Assembly: GCA_030446715.1 (NCBI GenBank)
Contig: JAUJMU010000008.1
Coordinates: 1 to 64,000, forward strand
Source of the DNA: Cytophagales bacterium
Lineage (GTDB): Bacteria; Bacteroidota; Bacteroidia; Cytophagales; 172606-1
Reading direction: 5' to 3'
DNA length: 64,000 nucleotides
Positions 6,955 to 16,092 of this stretch are shown one piece after another; position 1 is the stretch's first letter, and each line of letters starts with the position of its first letter. A model generated the notes under the pieces. It worked only from the letters and a program-made list of their open reading frames with translations, ran no database searches and was not told the origin of the DNA. A program made the position numbers and the translations under genes.

Positions 6955-9569
6955 GTCTGCACCACAACAAACCACAACCGCCCGGCTTTGCCCGCTGGCT
7001 GCTCTCTGCTCTTCATCCGGCCGAAACCCAGGAAGAAGTAGAAGGTGACCTGGCTGAGTTATACGCCTGCTGGTACGAAAGGAACGGGAAACGGCGGGCA
7101 CAGCTTCGCTACCTCTGGAGTGTGCTTTCCGTGCTGCCGCCTTTCGTGAAAAAACGTGCTCAGAAAAATGTTTATCCACACCAAACCCTTCACCTCCATA
7201 TGCTGCGAAATTATTTCACCGTTGCCTGGCGCAATTCGCTCCGCAACAAAGGCTATTCCTTCATAAACATTGGCGGCCTTTCCGTTGGTCTGACTGTGGC
7301 CCTGCTCATCGGGCTGTGGGTGCACCACGAGTATTCCTACGACCGGTTTCTGCCCGAGGGCGAACGGCTGTATCAGGTCCGGCGCAACTTCAACAGCAAC
7401 GGCGATACGCTCAACTTTACCACTGTCTCCCTCAAACTGGCCAACGTCCTCAGGGAACAGGTCCCCGGGATTGAATACGTAGCCGAGAGCACCTACATGG
7501 GGGATGCCGGTATCAAGGTTGGCGATAAGAAGTTTTTCATCAGAGGCGGGCACATTGGGAGTGATTTCCTGAAAATGTTCCGCTACCCGCTGCTGGCGGG
7601 TAACGCCGGAAGCGTACTGAAAGATACTTATTCCATTGTGCTGACCGAGTCAACGGCTAGGACTCTGTTCGGTACGGCCAATGCCGTAGGCAAAATCCTC
7701 CGGTTCAACAATAAGAGTGACCTCACGGTGACGGGTATTCTGAAGGATATTCCCTCCAACTCGTCCCTGCAGTTCGACTTTCTGGTGCCCTTTGCGCATC
7801 TGGAGGCTACCAATGAAGACGTGAAGGAGGCCCGCACGGGCGGCTTCGGGGAAAACGGCTTTCAGATTTTCGTCAAACTCAAACCGGGGGTTTCTTACGG
7901 GCAGGTAGCCGCCAAAATCGGCCCGATTGAGAAAACGGAAACCACCAACTTCAACGCCATGAATTCAGTGGTGATTCTGCAGCCCCTTCAAAACTGGCAC
8001 CTGTATTCCAACTACGTGAACGGCAAAGAGACGGGCGGACTGCTGGACTACGTGCGTATGTTCACCCTGATCGGCATACTGGTGGTGGTGATTGCCTCGA
8101 TCAACTTCGTGAACCTGACCACTGCCCGCGCCGCCAAAAGAGCCCGGGAAGTGGGCATCCGCAAAGCAGTTGGTTCCCGGCGCGGACAGCTCATCTTTCA
8201 GTTCCTGGCCGAGTCGCTGCTGCTGACGGTGGTGGCTTTCGGACTGGCCCTGCTGATGGCGCAGTTGCTGCTCCCGGCCTTTGACGCACTGGTCGGCAAG
8301 CCTTTGGCGATCCCGTACGGAAACCCGGTTTTCTGGCTGGTGATGCTCATGGGCGTCAGCGTTACTTCCCTTCTGGCGGGGGGTGTTCCGGCATTTTACC
8401 TCTCTTCCTTCGAGCCCGTGAAAGTGCTGAAAGGTGCCCTTCGGCTGGGAACTGCATCGTGGCCCCGCAAGGTGCTGGTAGTAACGCAGTTCAGCTGTTC
8501 CATTGCGCTGATTATCGGCGCCATTGTCGTCTACCGGCAGATTGAGCATGCCCGCAACCGGCCCACCGGCTATGACCTGAACCGGCTGGTGGTTACCAAC
8601 CTGAACAACGAACTGCAGCAGAACTATTCCATTCTCAGGGACGAACTGCTGCGGCAGGGCCTTGCCGAAAGCGTAACGCAGGCGTCGAGCCCCGCCACTG
8701 AAGTCTGGTGGCACGGCGGCCTGAATCGCTGGCCGGGAAAACTGGCCAACGAGTACGTGGAGATGGGCTTTATCACCGTGCAGAAAGATTATTTCAAAAC
8801 GATGGGCATGACCCTGCAAAGCGGAAGGGATTTCCGCAGCGAAAACGACACCAGCAGTGCTATTTTAAACGAAACGGCCGTGAAGCGGATGCGGCTGAAA
8901 GAGCCTCTTGGCCAGCAGGTGAACTGGCACGGCCGCGATTTTACCATCGTAGGGATAGCCAAAGACGCCCTGATCCAGAATCCCTACGGTACGGCTGAAC
9001 CAATCCTGTTTACCTGCGCACCCAGACCGCTGGGTGTTATGCTCTACCGGATATCCCCGGGGGTAGCTACGCAGGAGGCCATGACCCGGATGACGGCCCT
9101 GTTTAACCAGTACAATCCCGCCTATCCGTACGATTACGCATTTGCCGATGTGCGGTACGCGGAGAAGTTTAATCTGGAAGAGCTTATTGGCAAACTGGCG
9201 GGCATTTTTGCCGGTCTGGCCATCCTGATCTCTTGCCTGGGGCTTTTCGGGCTGGCAGCTTACCTTGCCGAGCAACGCACCAAAGAGATTGGCGTCCGGA
9301 AAGTGCTGGGTGCTACGGTGATGAGCATCTGGAGCTTGCTGTCCAGAGACTTTGTGGGGCTGGTGCTTATCTCTTTTGCCATTGCCGTGCCCGCAGCCTG
9401 GTATTTCCTCAGCGGATGGCTGGCGGGTTATGAGTACCGCACTGCCCTGGCATGGTGGATATTTGCCGCAGTAGGCGTAGCCGCGGTTGTTCTTACCCTG
9501 CTGACGGTGAGTTACCAGAGCATCAAGGTAGCACTGCGGAACCCGGTAAAATCACTGCGCACCGAGTAA
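6951..9569 (+). CDS. FtsX/MacB-type ABC transporter permease with prefix domain
   Basis: The 872-residue protein starts with a cytoplasmic prefix domain (PGFARWLLSALHPAETQEEV, then EGDLAELYACWYERNG) found only in PadR-linked permeases. A MacB-type permease follows: first transmembrane helix FINIGGLSVGLTVALLIGLW, a large periplasmic domain, three helices after LLDYVRMFTLIGIL with ARAAKRAREVGIRKAVGSRR, a second periplasmic domain, and a last helix set with EQRTKEIGVRKVLGATVMSI. It ends ALRNPVKSLRTE. No ATPase gene is adjacent; one probably acts in trans. Likely role: efflux or mechanotransmission of lipophilic or peptide compounds across the envelope. Confidence 0.9.
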   Translation: MSLHHNKPQPPGFARWLLSALHPAETQEEVEGDLAELYACWYERNGKRRAQLRYLWSVLSVLPPFVKKRAQKNVYPHQTLHLHMLRNYFTVAWRNSLRNKGYSFINIGGLSVGLTVALLIGLWVHHEYSYDRFLPEGERLYQVRRNFNSNGDTLNFTTVSLKLANVLREQVPGIEYVAESTYMGDAGIKVGDKKFFIRGGHIGSDFLKMFRYPLLAGNAGSVLKDTYSIVLTESTARTLFGTANAVGKILRFNNKSDLTVTGILKDIPSNSSLQFDFLVPFAHLEATNEDVKEARTGGFGENGFQIFVKLKPGVSYGQVAAKIGPIEKTETTNFNAMNSVVILQPLQNWHLYSNYVNGKETGGLLDYVRMFTLIGILVVVIASINFVNLTTARAAKRAREVGIRKAVGSRRGQLIFQFLAESLLLTVVAFGLALLMAQLLLPAFDALVGKPLAIPYGNPVFWLVMLMGVSVTSLLAGGVPAFYLSSFEPVKVLKGALRLGTASWPRKVLVVTQFSCSIALIIGAIVVYRQIEHARNRPTGYDLNRLVVTNLNNELQQNYSILRDELLRQGLAESVTQASSPATEVWWHGGLNRWPGKLANEYVEMGFITVQKDYFKTMGMTLQSGRDFRSENDTSSAILNETAVKRMRLKEPLGQQVNWHGRDFTIVGIAKDALIQNPYGTAEPILFTCAPRPLGVMLYRISPGVATQEAMTRMTALFNQYNPAYPYDYAFADVRYAEKFNLEELIGKLAGIFAGLAILISCLGLFGLAAYLAEQRTKEIGVRKVLGATVMSIWSLLSRDFVGLVLISFAIAVPAAWYFLSGWLAGYEYRTALAWWIFAAVGVAAVVLTLLTVSYQSIKVALRNPVKSLRTE

Positions 9570-9594
9570 GTACAGTGTCAAGTAAATTGGTTTA

Positions 9595-9742
9595 TTATAT
9601 TACGGTACATTTCCTGATAAAAGCCTCACCCCAACCCCTCTCCCTGGGAGAGGGGCTTCGGAAATGGCCGTTAAGGCTCCCCTTCTCCTTGGGAGAAGGG
9701 GCCGGGGGATGAGGCCCCGTCTGGGAATGTACCGTAGTATAT
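9595..9742. repeat. MITE-like element with about 20-bp terminal inverted repeats
   Basis: The left end (9595-9614) and the right end (9723-9742) are near-perfect inverted copies around the core TACGGTACATT. Inside, two C-rich/G-rich hairpins pair CCCCTCTCCCTGGGAGAGGG (from 9636) and CCCTTCTCCTTGGGAGAAGG (from 9680). There is no ORF. The size of about 148 bp and the fold suggest a non-autonomous mobile or palindromic element. Confidence 0.55.
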
Positions 9743-9761
9743 TGGTTTATATTTTCCTGTC

Positions 9762-9826
9762 ATCCCCAAAGGACCTTCGCAGTAAAAGACAATCATTACG
9801 CTACACCACCAAGGTCCTTTGGGGAT
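9762..9826. repeat. Inverted repeat with 16-bp perfect arms
   Basis: ATCCCCAAAGGACCTT (9762-9777) is matched by its exact reverse complement at 9811-9826. It lies directly next to the preceding element and may be a second palindromic unit. Confidence 0.6.
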
Positions 9827-10404
9827 AACAGTTGGGAAGGCTGAAAGTATGGACACACTTCCTTAACACTGTAGTAATGTAGCTAAGTAATTGTGGTTAT
9901 CATTTGTTCCGTGAATACGGTTCATAAAATCAGCTGCCCAATATAATAAAATAATGAAATGCCCTGCCAGCGAACTGGTTACCACTCTTTGACCGGGCCC
10001 CGGCGCCTTGCCTGAAATTTACGGATGGCTGCCTCCGGATCGGCCGGAAACTGGGGGTGTTCGTTTTCCCATTCCCGCAGCCATTCAAAAAACAATTCCC
10101 GGTAATGAAAAAGGTAAAAATTTTTCCAAAAAAAGTGATAAGGTCTGGAAGCAGCTTTTTACCCTCCGGTTATACGTTTCCGGTGTCGGGAACATAACGG
10201 TGCAGCGGCCTGATTGGTATTCCGGCAGGGTATAACGCTCCTGATTGATTGCTGCCCGAATCTCAGGCACCTGATAAATGAACAAAACCCGGCCTCCGGA
10301 GTTTTCCCCTTCAGATAAGCCAAAGTTGTTGATTTTTTGTTATATTTTGATTTAAATTGTCATTATTGCTAGCAATTCAGATTGCTATCCTTCACTTTTG
10401 CACC

Positions 10405-10983
10405 TTGGATATCACCTGCCACACCGATGAAGAGCTGATCGGACTCCTCCGGAGAGGAGAAAAAGACGCTTTTGACGCTCTCTACCGGAGATACTGGCGC
10501 AAGCTTTACCTGCTGGCTTACCAGAAGCTGCGCAGCCGCGAACTGGCCGAGGAGCTGGTGCAGGATCTGTTCATCAGCCTGTGGATGAAGCGGGAGAACC
10601 TGCAGATCCACGGCTCAGTGGGTGCCTACCTGGGGATGGCAACCCGTTACATGATCATCAAATTTTTTGAAAAGGAGCGCGTACAGCACCAGTACCAGCA
10701 AACCGTTGCCCTGCGGCCCATGTACGCCAATACCACCGAAGATGAAGTTTTCTTTCATGACCTGCAGGAAGTCATTGAGCAGGAGATCAGTAAACTGCCC
10801 GAAAAATGCCGGCAGGTTTTTCAGTTGAGCCGGCACGACAACCTGAGCCAGAAGGAGATTTCCCTCAGACTGGATATTTCGGAAAAGACAGTGGAGAACC
10901 ACATCGGCAAGGCCCTGCGGCTCCTCCGCATCAGCCTGAAGGATTTTATCACCTCTGCCCTTATTATTTTTATCTTAGGATAG
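10405..10983 (+). CDS. ECF-type RNA polymerase sigma-70 factor
   Basis: Region 2 is seen in ELIGLLRRGEKDAFDALYRR, LAEELVQDLFISLW and GAYLGMATRYMIIKFFEKER; region 4 in ISKLPEKCRQVFQL, NLSQKEISLRLDISEKTVEN and HIGKALRLLR. The start is uncertain: no ATG is close, and TTG at 10405 or 10357 are the options. The 10357 start would place a promoter-like box inside the gene. It belongs to the Bacteroides-type sigma-70 group that pairs with a FecR anti-sigma factor and a SusC receptor, and exactly those two genes follow. It ends in a hydrophobic tail (SALIIFILG). Confidence 0.88.
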   Translation: MDITCHTDEELIGLLRRGEKDAFDALYRRYWRKLYLLAYQKLRSRELAEELVQDLFISLWMKRENLQIHGSVGAYLGMATRYMIIKFFEKERVQHQYQQTVALRPMYANTTEDEVFFHDLQEVIEQEISKLPEKCRQVFQLSRHDNLSQKEISLRLDISEKTVENHIGKALRLLRISLKDFITSALIIFILG

Positions 10984-11264
10984 TGCAGCGGGTCTGGTCG
11001 TTTTCCCTGGGCCCGGTTTAGCACAATTTCCTGCACAGTCTGCCTTAAAGCTTTTCCAGGGTGCGCAGGCTGATACTTTTCAAATCCGCCTGATTTCGTC
11101 CGCACTCCGTCCGCAACACCCTGCCACCGGAAAAGTGATAGAGTTTGATCCTTATTATTGTGTTCAGCCAGGAAAGAGTATAAATTTTTTTGTGGCCCCA
11201 ATAGGGGAGAAGGTGCCGTCGCCGGACTATATCATCAAAACACCCTTCCAAATCTTCTTCCGGC

Positions 11265-12338
11265 ATGAGGCTCCGTAAAAAATTCACCGATGCTGCGGCT
11301 AAATTCCTGAGCGGAGACTATTCTGCCAAAGAACAGGAGGCCTTATCGGAATGGCACCGGACAGATTCTTCAACTGATGAGGATGGTGGTCTGGAAGCCG
11401 GGCTCCCGGACGGAACCGAAGAGAGACTGCTGCGCAACATTCACGCTGGTATCCGGCAGGCTGCCCCGGAGCCGGTTGCCCCTGCTCCGGGCCTGACCGT
11501 ACGACCCCTCTGGACCCGGACGTGGGTGCAGGTGGCGGCCATGCTTACGCTTGCCGCCGGGTTGCTGCTGGTCGTGCAGTTTTATGCCAGCCAGCCACCA
11601 GCGTCGGCTACGCTGGTATTCCGCAACACCACCTCCCGGCCTGTCCGGCAGGTATTGCCCGACGGCAGTGCGGTGTGGCTCAACAGCCAGACCGAACTGC
11701 GGCTTTCCGAAAAGTTCAACCAGACCGAAAGAGCCGTTTTCCTGCGGGGAGAGGCTTTTTTTGAGATAGCCCGTAATCCGGCCAAACCTTTTACCGTAGA
11801 TGCCGGTCAGATTTCGACCCGGGTGCTCGGTACCCGCTTCAACGTACGGGCCTACGACAACGACCAACGGCTCGAAGTATCGGTGATGGAAGGTAAGGTA
11901 GCTGTGCAGAGCCAACTGCCCGTACTGAGCCTGCAATCGCTGCAAAAATCGCTGGGACTGAAGAAAAATGCCCATTCTGATTACATCCTGACCCGTGACC
12001 AGAAGGCGACCTTCCTGCGCGAAAGCGGCGAGTTGAAAAAAGCTGCCGTAGAAGAAACCGTGCCCGTCAACGCATGGAAGGACAACCGGCTCGTGTTTGA
12101 AAAAGAAACCGTGGAGGAAGTATTCAAGCAGATCAGCCGGAAATTCAACGTCAGCATCGTGACCAGCAATGAGGACATTCTGCGCTGCACGGTGCGGGTG
12201 GATCTGAGTGGACAATCCCTTGAAACGATGATGCGTATGACCTGCAGCCTGATCAATGCCGGGTACGAGACAGAAAACAACCGGCTGATCGTAACGGGAG
12301 AAGGCTGCCCCGTAACGGAGCCTGATCCGGAGGAATAA
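11265..12338 (+). CDS. FecR-type anti-sigma factor
   Basis: The 357-residue product has the expected layout: an N-terminal cytoplasmic domain (FTDAAAKFLSGDYSAKEQEA), one transmembrane helix near residues 85-105 (VQVAAMLTLAAGLLLVVQFY), a periplasmic FecR domain (RQVLPDGSAVWLNSQTELRL, FLRGEAFFEIARNPAKPFTV, TRVLGTRFNVRAYD) and a C-terminal DUF4974 domain (NAWKDNRLVFEKETVEEVFK). It would hold the upstream sigma factor until the downstream SusC/TonB receptor signals substrate. The 281-bp gap to the sigma gene is larger than usual. Confidence 0.92.
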   Translation: MRLRKKFTDAAAKFLSGDYSAKEQEALSEWHRTDSSTDEDGGLEAGLPDGTEERLLRNIHAGIRQAAPEPVAPAPGLTVRPLWTRTWVQVAAMLTLAAGLLLVVQFYASQPPASATLVFRNTTSRPVRQVLPDGSAVWLNSQTELRLSEKFNQTERAVFLRGEAFFEIARNPAKPFTVDAGQISTRVLGTRFNVRAYDNDQRLEVSVMEGKVAVQSQLPVLSLQSLQKSLGLKKNAHSDYILTRDQKATFLRESGELKKAAVEETVPVNAWKDNRLVFEKETVEEVFKQISRKFNVSIVTSNEDILRCTVRVDLSGQSLETMMRMTCSLINAGYETENNRLIVTGEGCPVTEPDPEE

Positions 12339-12428
12339 CTATTTTAAAATTGCGCAATACGAGAAACTACCTAAAACTTACCCTATGACTTAGAAACCGA
12401 CTCCTTTCACCCACTTTCCCGAAAAAGA

Positions 12429-12458
12429 TGAACCGGAATGTGTCAGCATTCCGGTTCA
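12429..12458. promoter_or_regulatory. Hairpin in the susC leader
   Basis: TGAACCGGAATG and CATTCCGGTTCA are perfect 12-bp arms with a 6-nt loop, ending 85 bp before the susC start. There is no U-run, so it is not a simple terminator. A very similar palindrome precedes the second susC (60285-60312). Confidence 0.55.
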
Positions 12459-12543
12459 GGACCTGCCCCCTCAGGAAAATACCACGTTCGCAGCGTGGCA
12501 GGGGAATCTTTGTCTCTTCAAAATCAACAAAGCAATCAAATGT

Positions 12544-15500
12544 ATGAAAAAAAGTCCAAAAAAATACCTGGACACAGGTAGAATCATGAGGATCACGTTT
12601 ACCCAGATCAGTCTTATTATTATGCTTACCGGCATTGCCTACGCCGGTGACGGGTATTCGCAGGACATGCTCAATACCAATATCACCCTCCGTTTACAGG
12701 AGGTGCCGCTGAGGGAGGCGCTCCGGGCAATGGAAGAAAAAACAGGTCTCAAGTTCAGCTACAGCCAGGAATTTGTGCAACTCGACCAGAAAGTCTCCGT
12801 CAACGCGAAAAACGACCGTCTTTCGCGGGTGCTGGAAAAAATGCTCAAACCCCTGCAGATCCAGTATGAATTGCTGGGCACTCAGGTCCTTCTTAAAAAA
12901 GCCATAGTCCGCAAGCCCGACAGCAATACTTCGGCCTCGGGCGTGCCGGCAGAAGGGGATACAGAAAATACAGCTTCGGCTACTGCCCTCACGATCACCG
13001 GCAGGGTAACTTCCACTGACAACAGCGGGGGTATCCCCGGCGTAAACGTCCTGCTGAAAGGCACCAGCAACGGCACCATTACCGGTACCGACGGTAGTTA
13101 CTCCCTGACCGTACCGGACGGCGACGGCACACTGGTTTTTTCCTTTATCGGCTATGTCACCGAGGAAGTGCCGGTGGGCAACCGTTCGGTGATCGACGTC
13201 ACCCTGGTGGCTGACATAAAAACTCTCAACGAGGTAATTGTGGTAGGTTACGGTACGCAGAAGAAACGTGACGTAACCGGTGCGGTTGCCAGCGTATCGG
13301 CCGCCGAGATCCGTCAGGTGCCGGTACTTACCCCCGATCAGGCCCTGCAGGGGCGCGTATCGGGCGTGCAGGTGCAGCAGACCAGCGGCGCACCGGGCGG
13401 AGCGGTTCAGGTCCGTATCCGGGGGGTTAACTCCACCGGCGGATCGGGTGCCAACCAGCCCCTGTACGTGGTTGACGGCGTGCCCCTAGTGTGGAATGAA
13501 GGAGCCAACTCTATCGGGCTGGGCAACGAAGGCAGTACCGGCGGCGCCAGTTCCAACGGCTCCAGTCCGCTGGCTGGCATCAATCCCAATGATATCGAAA
13601 GCATCGAAGTACTCAAAGATGCTTCGGCAACGGCTATCTACGGCGCAAGGGCCGCCAACGGCGTGGTACTGATCACGACCCGTTCGGGCAAGGCCGGCCG
13701 CACCCAACTCAATTTTGACGCCTACTACGGTGTACAGTCGCTGCGGAAAAAAATCCCCATGACCAACGCAAGGGAGCGCATGGGGCTGATCTTCGAACAC
13801 CGCCGCAATGCGGGTACCCGCGGCAATGATGTATTCGACATCTGGGCTGTGAATCCCTATCTGTATAACTACGATGGCACCGACTGGCAGGACGAGCTCT
13901 TCCGGCAGGCGGCCATGCAGAACTACAGCCTGTCGGCCACCGGCGGCACGGATAAGATCACCTTTTCGACCAGCGCCGACTTTATGGACCAGCAGGGCAT
14001 CGTAATCAATACCGACGCCAGAAGATACTCCGGCCGGGCCAACCTCGACATCAAGGCTACCGACCGGCTGCGGTTCGGCACCCGCACGGCCCTGAGCTAT
14101 ACCACCGACAACCGCGCGGATACGGATGAATTCTTTCAGAGTCAGCTGCTTTACCCGCAATCACCCCTGAGTCCGGTACGGGATGCCAATGGCAACTTTA
14201 CCGGCCGGCCCAACAACGTGGCCAACGGCAATCTGCTCCACGAAGGCGGCGGTAATACGGTAGCAAATATCATGGAGCGCGAACGCCGCTCAGACCGCTA
14301 CCGCATGATTTCCAGCCTGTATGCCGAACTGGATATTGCCAAAGGTCTGAGTTTCAAATCCATGTTCGGGGCCGACCTGCTTTTCAATGACCTGCGCAGC
14401 CGCAATCCGATCTGGAGCCGGAGCATAGATATCAACAACAACCAGCAACTGACCGTGAGTCAGCCGCGTACCTTTAACTGGCTGGCCGAGCAGTTGCTGT
14501 TTTACAAGCGCAACTTCGGCGTCCATAATTTTGATGCGGTGGCCGGCTTTTCGGCCCAGCAGTTTATTGAACATTTCCTGTTTGTTTCCTCACAAGGCTC
14601 GCCCAGCAATGCACTGGATCAGCTTGGCAATATGCCTTCCTTTGTGGGTACTCCTTCCGGCGGGCGAACCGACAACGCCCTGGTGTCGCAGTTTGTGCGG
14701 TTGAATTATGGTTTGCTGGACCGCTACCTGTTCACAGCCACTCTGCGTCGGGATGGGTCTTCGCGCTTTGGCTCCAACTACAAGTACGGCCTGTTTCCAT
14801 CCGTTTCAGTGGGCTGGCGCATTTCAGAGGAGCCGTTTATCAAAGACATAGTTGAACTTCCGGAACTGAAGCTGCGCGTCAGTTACGGCACAACCGGCAA
14901 CCAGAACATCGGCAATTTCCTGTACCTGCCGCTGATGGGCGGTGCCAATACCGTGTGGGGTAACAACGTTGTCAATGGCACGGCCCCCAACCGCTTTGAA
15001 AACCGCGACATTCAGTGGGAGCGCAACAAGCAGTTTGACGCCGGCATTGACCTTGCCCTCTTCAACGGGCGGTTGACGCTGACGGCCGACTACTACGACA
15101 AGCGTACCGAGGGCCTGCTGGGAGCGGCGCCGCTATCTGTGATTTCCGGGGTGGGCAATAGCTTTATTACCAACCTGGGCAGCATCAGCAACCGGGGTTT
15201 TGAGTTTGCCACCAACGCAGTGATCATTGACCGCAACAGCCTGCGCTGGTCAGCTAACTTCAACATTGCCACCAACCAGAACCGCGTGGAAAGCCTCGGC
15301 GTTCCGTTTATCAACGGAGCGAACATCAACCGGATCGGCACCAATATCAACCGCACCGAAGTTGGCCACCCGATCGGCGGCTTCTGGGTGATACAGGAAC
15401 AGGGGCAGTACCAGACCTGGGAAGAAGCCGGTACCGCACCAAGGATGGCGATCGGAGAAAACCGGCCCTACTTTGCACCCGGCGATCTGAAGCCGGTAGA

Positions 15501-16053
15501 TCAGAATGGCGACGGCATTATTGATGATCAGGACCGCGTGTGGGCCGGCTCACCGTTTCCTGACTTTTTCGGCGGATTCGGTACCACGCTTTCCTTTAAA
15601 GGCGTAAGCCTGGATGTAATCGGCAACTTCCAGTACGGTAACCTGCTCTGGAACCAGCCCCGCCTCCAGTCAGAAACCTTTGAGCAGAACGTGTGGCGTG
15701 AGCACTACAACAACCGCTGGCTGCCCAGCCGGCCCGGCGTCGTAACCAGTATCCACGCGCCGCGTGCCAATCACCCGCTGCCGGTTTCGGACCGCTATCT
15801 GGAAGACGCCTCATTCCTGCGCATCCGGACGATTACTTTGGGATACGACTTGCCCACCGGCCTGATCTCAAAAGCTAAAATGAGCCGGGCCCGGGTGTAC
15901 GTGCAGGCCAATAACTTCCTGACGTTTACCAAATACACCGGCTGGGACCCTGAAGTGAACAGCTTTGGCTCCAACGTAACCACCAACGGCGTGGACATCG
16001 GGGCGTACCCAGTACCGAAAACCGTGATGGTTGGCATCAATCTGGGACTTTAA
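12544..16053 (+). CDS. SusC/RagA-type TonB-dependent outer membrane receptor with STN domain
   Basis: The 1169-residue protein has a long signal region (through YAGDGYSQ), an N-terminal STN signalling domain (ITLRLQEVPLREALRAMEEK through LGTQVLLKK), a carboxypeptidase-like regulatory domain (ITGRVTSTDNSGGIPGVNVL through FSFIGYVTEE), the TonB/plug transition LNEVIVVGYGTQKKRDVTGA, a plug (PDQALQGRVSGVQV, ANQPLYVVDGVP, IESIEVLKDASATAIYGARA) and a beta-barrel ending in a typical aromatic-spaced strand (VMVGINLGL). The STN domain fits control by the upstream FecR/sigma pair. It imports an oligosaccharide together with the SusD encoded next. The frame is intact. Confidence 0.95.
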   Translation: MKKSPKKYLDTGRIMRITFTQISLIIMLTGIAYAGDGYSQDMLNTNITLRLQEVPLREALRAMEEKTGLKFSYSQEFVQLDQKVSVNAKNDRLSRVLEKMLKPLQIQYELLGTQVLLKKAIVRKPDSNTSASGVPAEGDTENTASATALTITGRVTSTDNSGGIPGVNVLLKGTSNGTITGTDGSYSLTVPDGDGTLVFSFIGYVTEEVPVGNRSVIDVTLVADIKTLNEVIVVGYGTQKKRDVTGAVASVSAAEIRQVPVLTPDQALQGRVSGVQVQQTSGAPGGAVQVRIRGVNSTGGSGANQPLYVVDGVPLVWNEGANSIGLGNEGSTGGASSNGSSPLAGINPNDIESIEVLKDASATAIYGARAANGVVLITTRSGKAGRTQLNFDAYYGVQSLRKKIPMTNARERMGLIFEHRRNAGTRGNDVFDIWAVNPYLYNYDGTDWQDELFRQAAMQNYSLSATGGTDKITFSTSADFMDQQGIVINTDARRYSGRANLDIKATDRLRFGTRTALSYTTDNRADTDEFFQSQLLYPQSPLSPVRDANGNFTGRPNNVANGNLLHEGGGNTVANIMERERRSDRYRMISSLYAELDIAKGLSFKSMFGADLLFNDLRSRNPIWSRSIDINNNQQLTVSQPRTFNWLAEQLLFYKRNFGVHNFDAVAGFSAQQFIEHFLFVSSQGSPSNALDQLGNMPSFVGTPSGGRTDNALVSQFVRLNYGLLDRYLFTATLRRDGSSRFGSNYKYGLFPSVSVGWRISEEPFIKDIVELPELKLRVSYGTTGNQNIGNFLYLPLMGGANTVWGNNVVNGTAPNRFENRDIQWERNKQFDAGIDLALFNGRLTLTADYYDKRTEGLLGAAPLSVISGVGNSFITNLGSISNRGFEFATNAVIIDRNSLRWSANFNIATNQNRVESLGVPFINGANINRIGTNINRTEVGHPIGGFWVIQEQGQYQTWEEAGTAPRMAIGENRPYFAPGDLKPVDQNGDGIIDDQDRVWAGSPFPDFFGGFGTTLSFKGVSLDVIGNFQYGNLLWNQPRLQSETFEQNVWREHYNNRWLPSRPGVVTSIHAPRANHPLPVSDRYLEDASFLRIRTITLGYDLPTGLISKAKMSRARVYVQANNFLTFTKYTGWDPEVNSFGSNVTTNGVDIGAYPVPKTVMVGINLGL

Positions 16054-16092
16054 TCTCCTCTTACCGGCTTTACCTTATCTCTGTTTCAAGAT

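Larger units (their letters stand above)
9570..10356. other. Intergenic region carrying two MITE-like inverted repeats
   Basis: About 790 bp with no convincing gene. Its left third holds the two inverted-repeat elements listed separately. The rest (about 9830-10330) is AT-rich. Its last 50 bases probably hold the sigma-factor promoter: a TTG-like box near 10380 and CACTTTTGCACC near 10393-10404, of Bacteroidota type. Confidence 0.5.

Noticed and set aside
10008-10235. A 75-codon open frame between the MITE-like elements and the sigma gene
   Set aside because: No homology pattern, no promoter or start context, and composition like the surrounding intergenic DNA.
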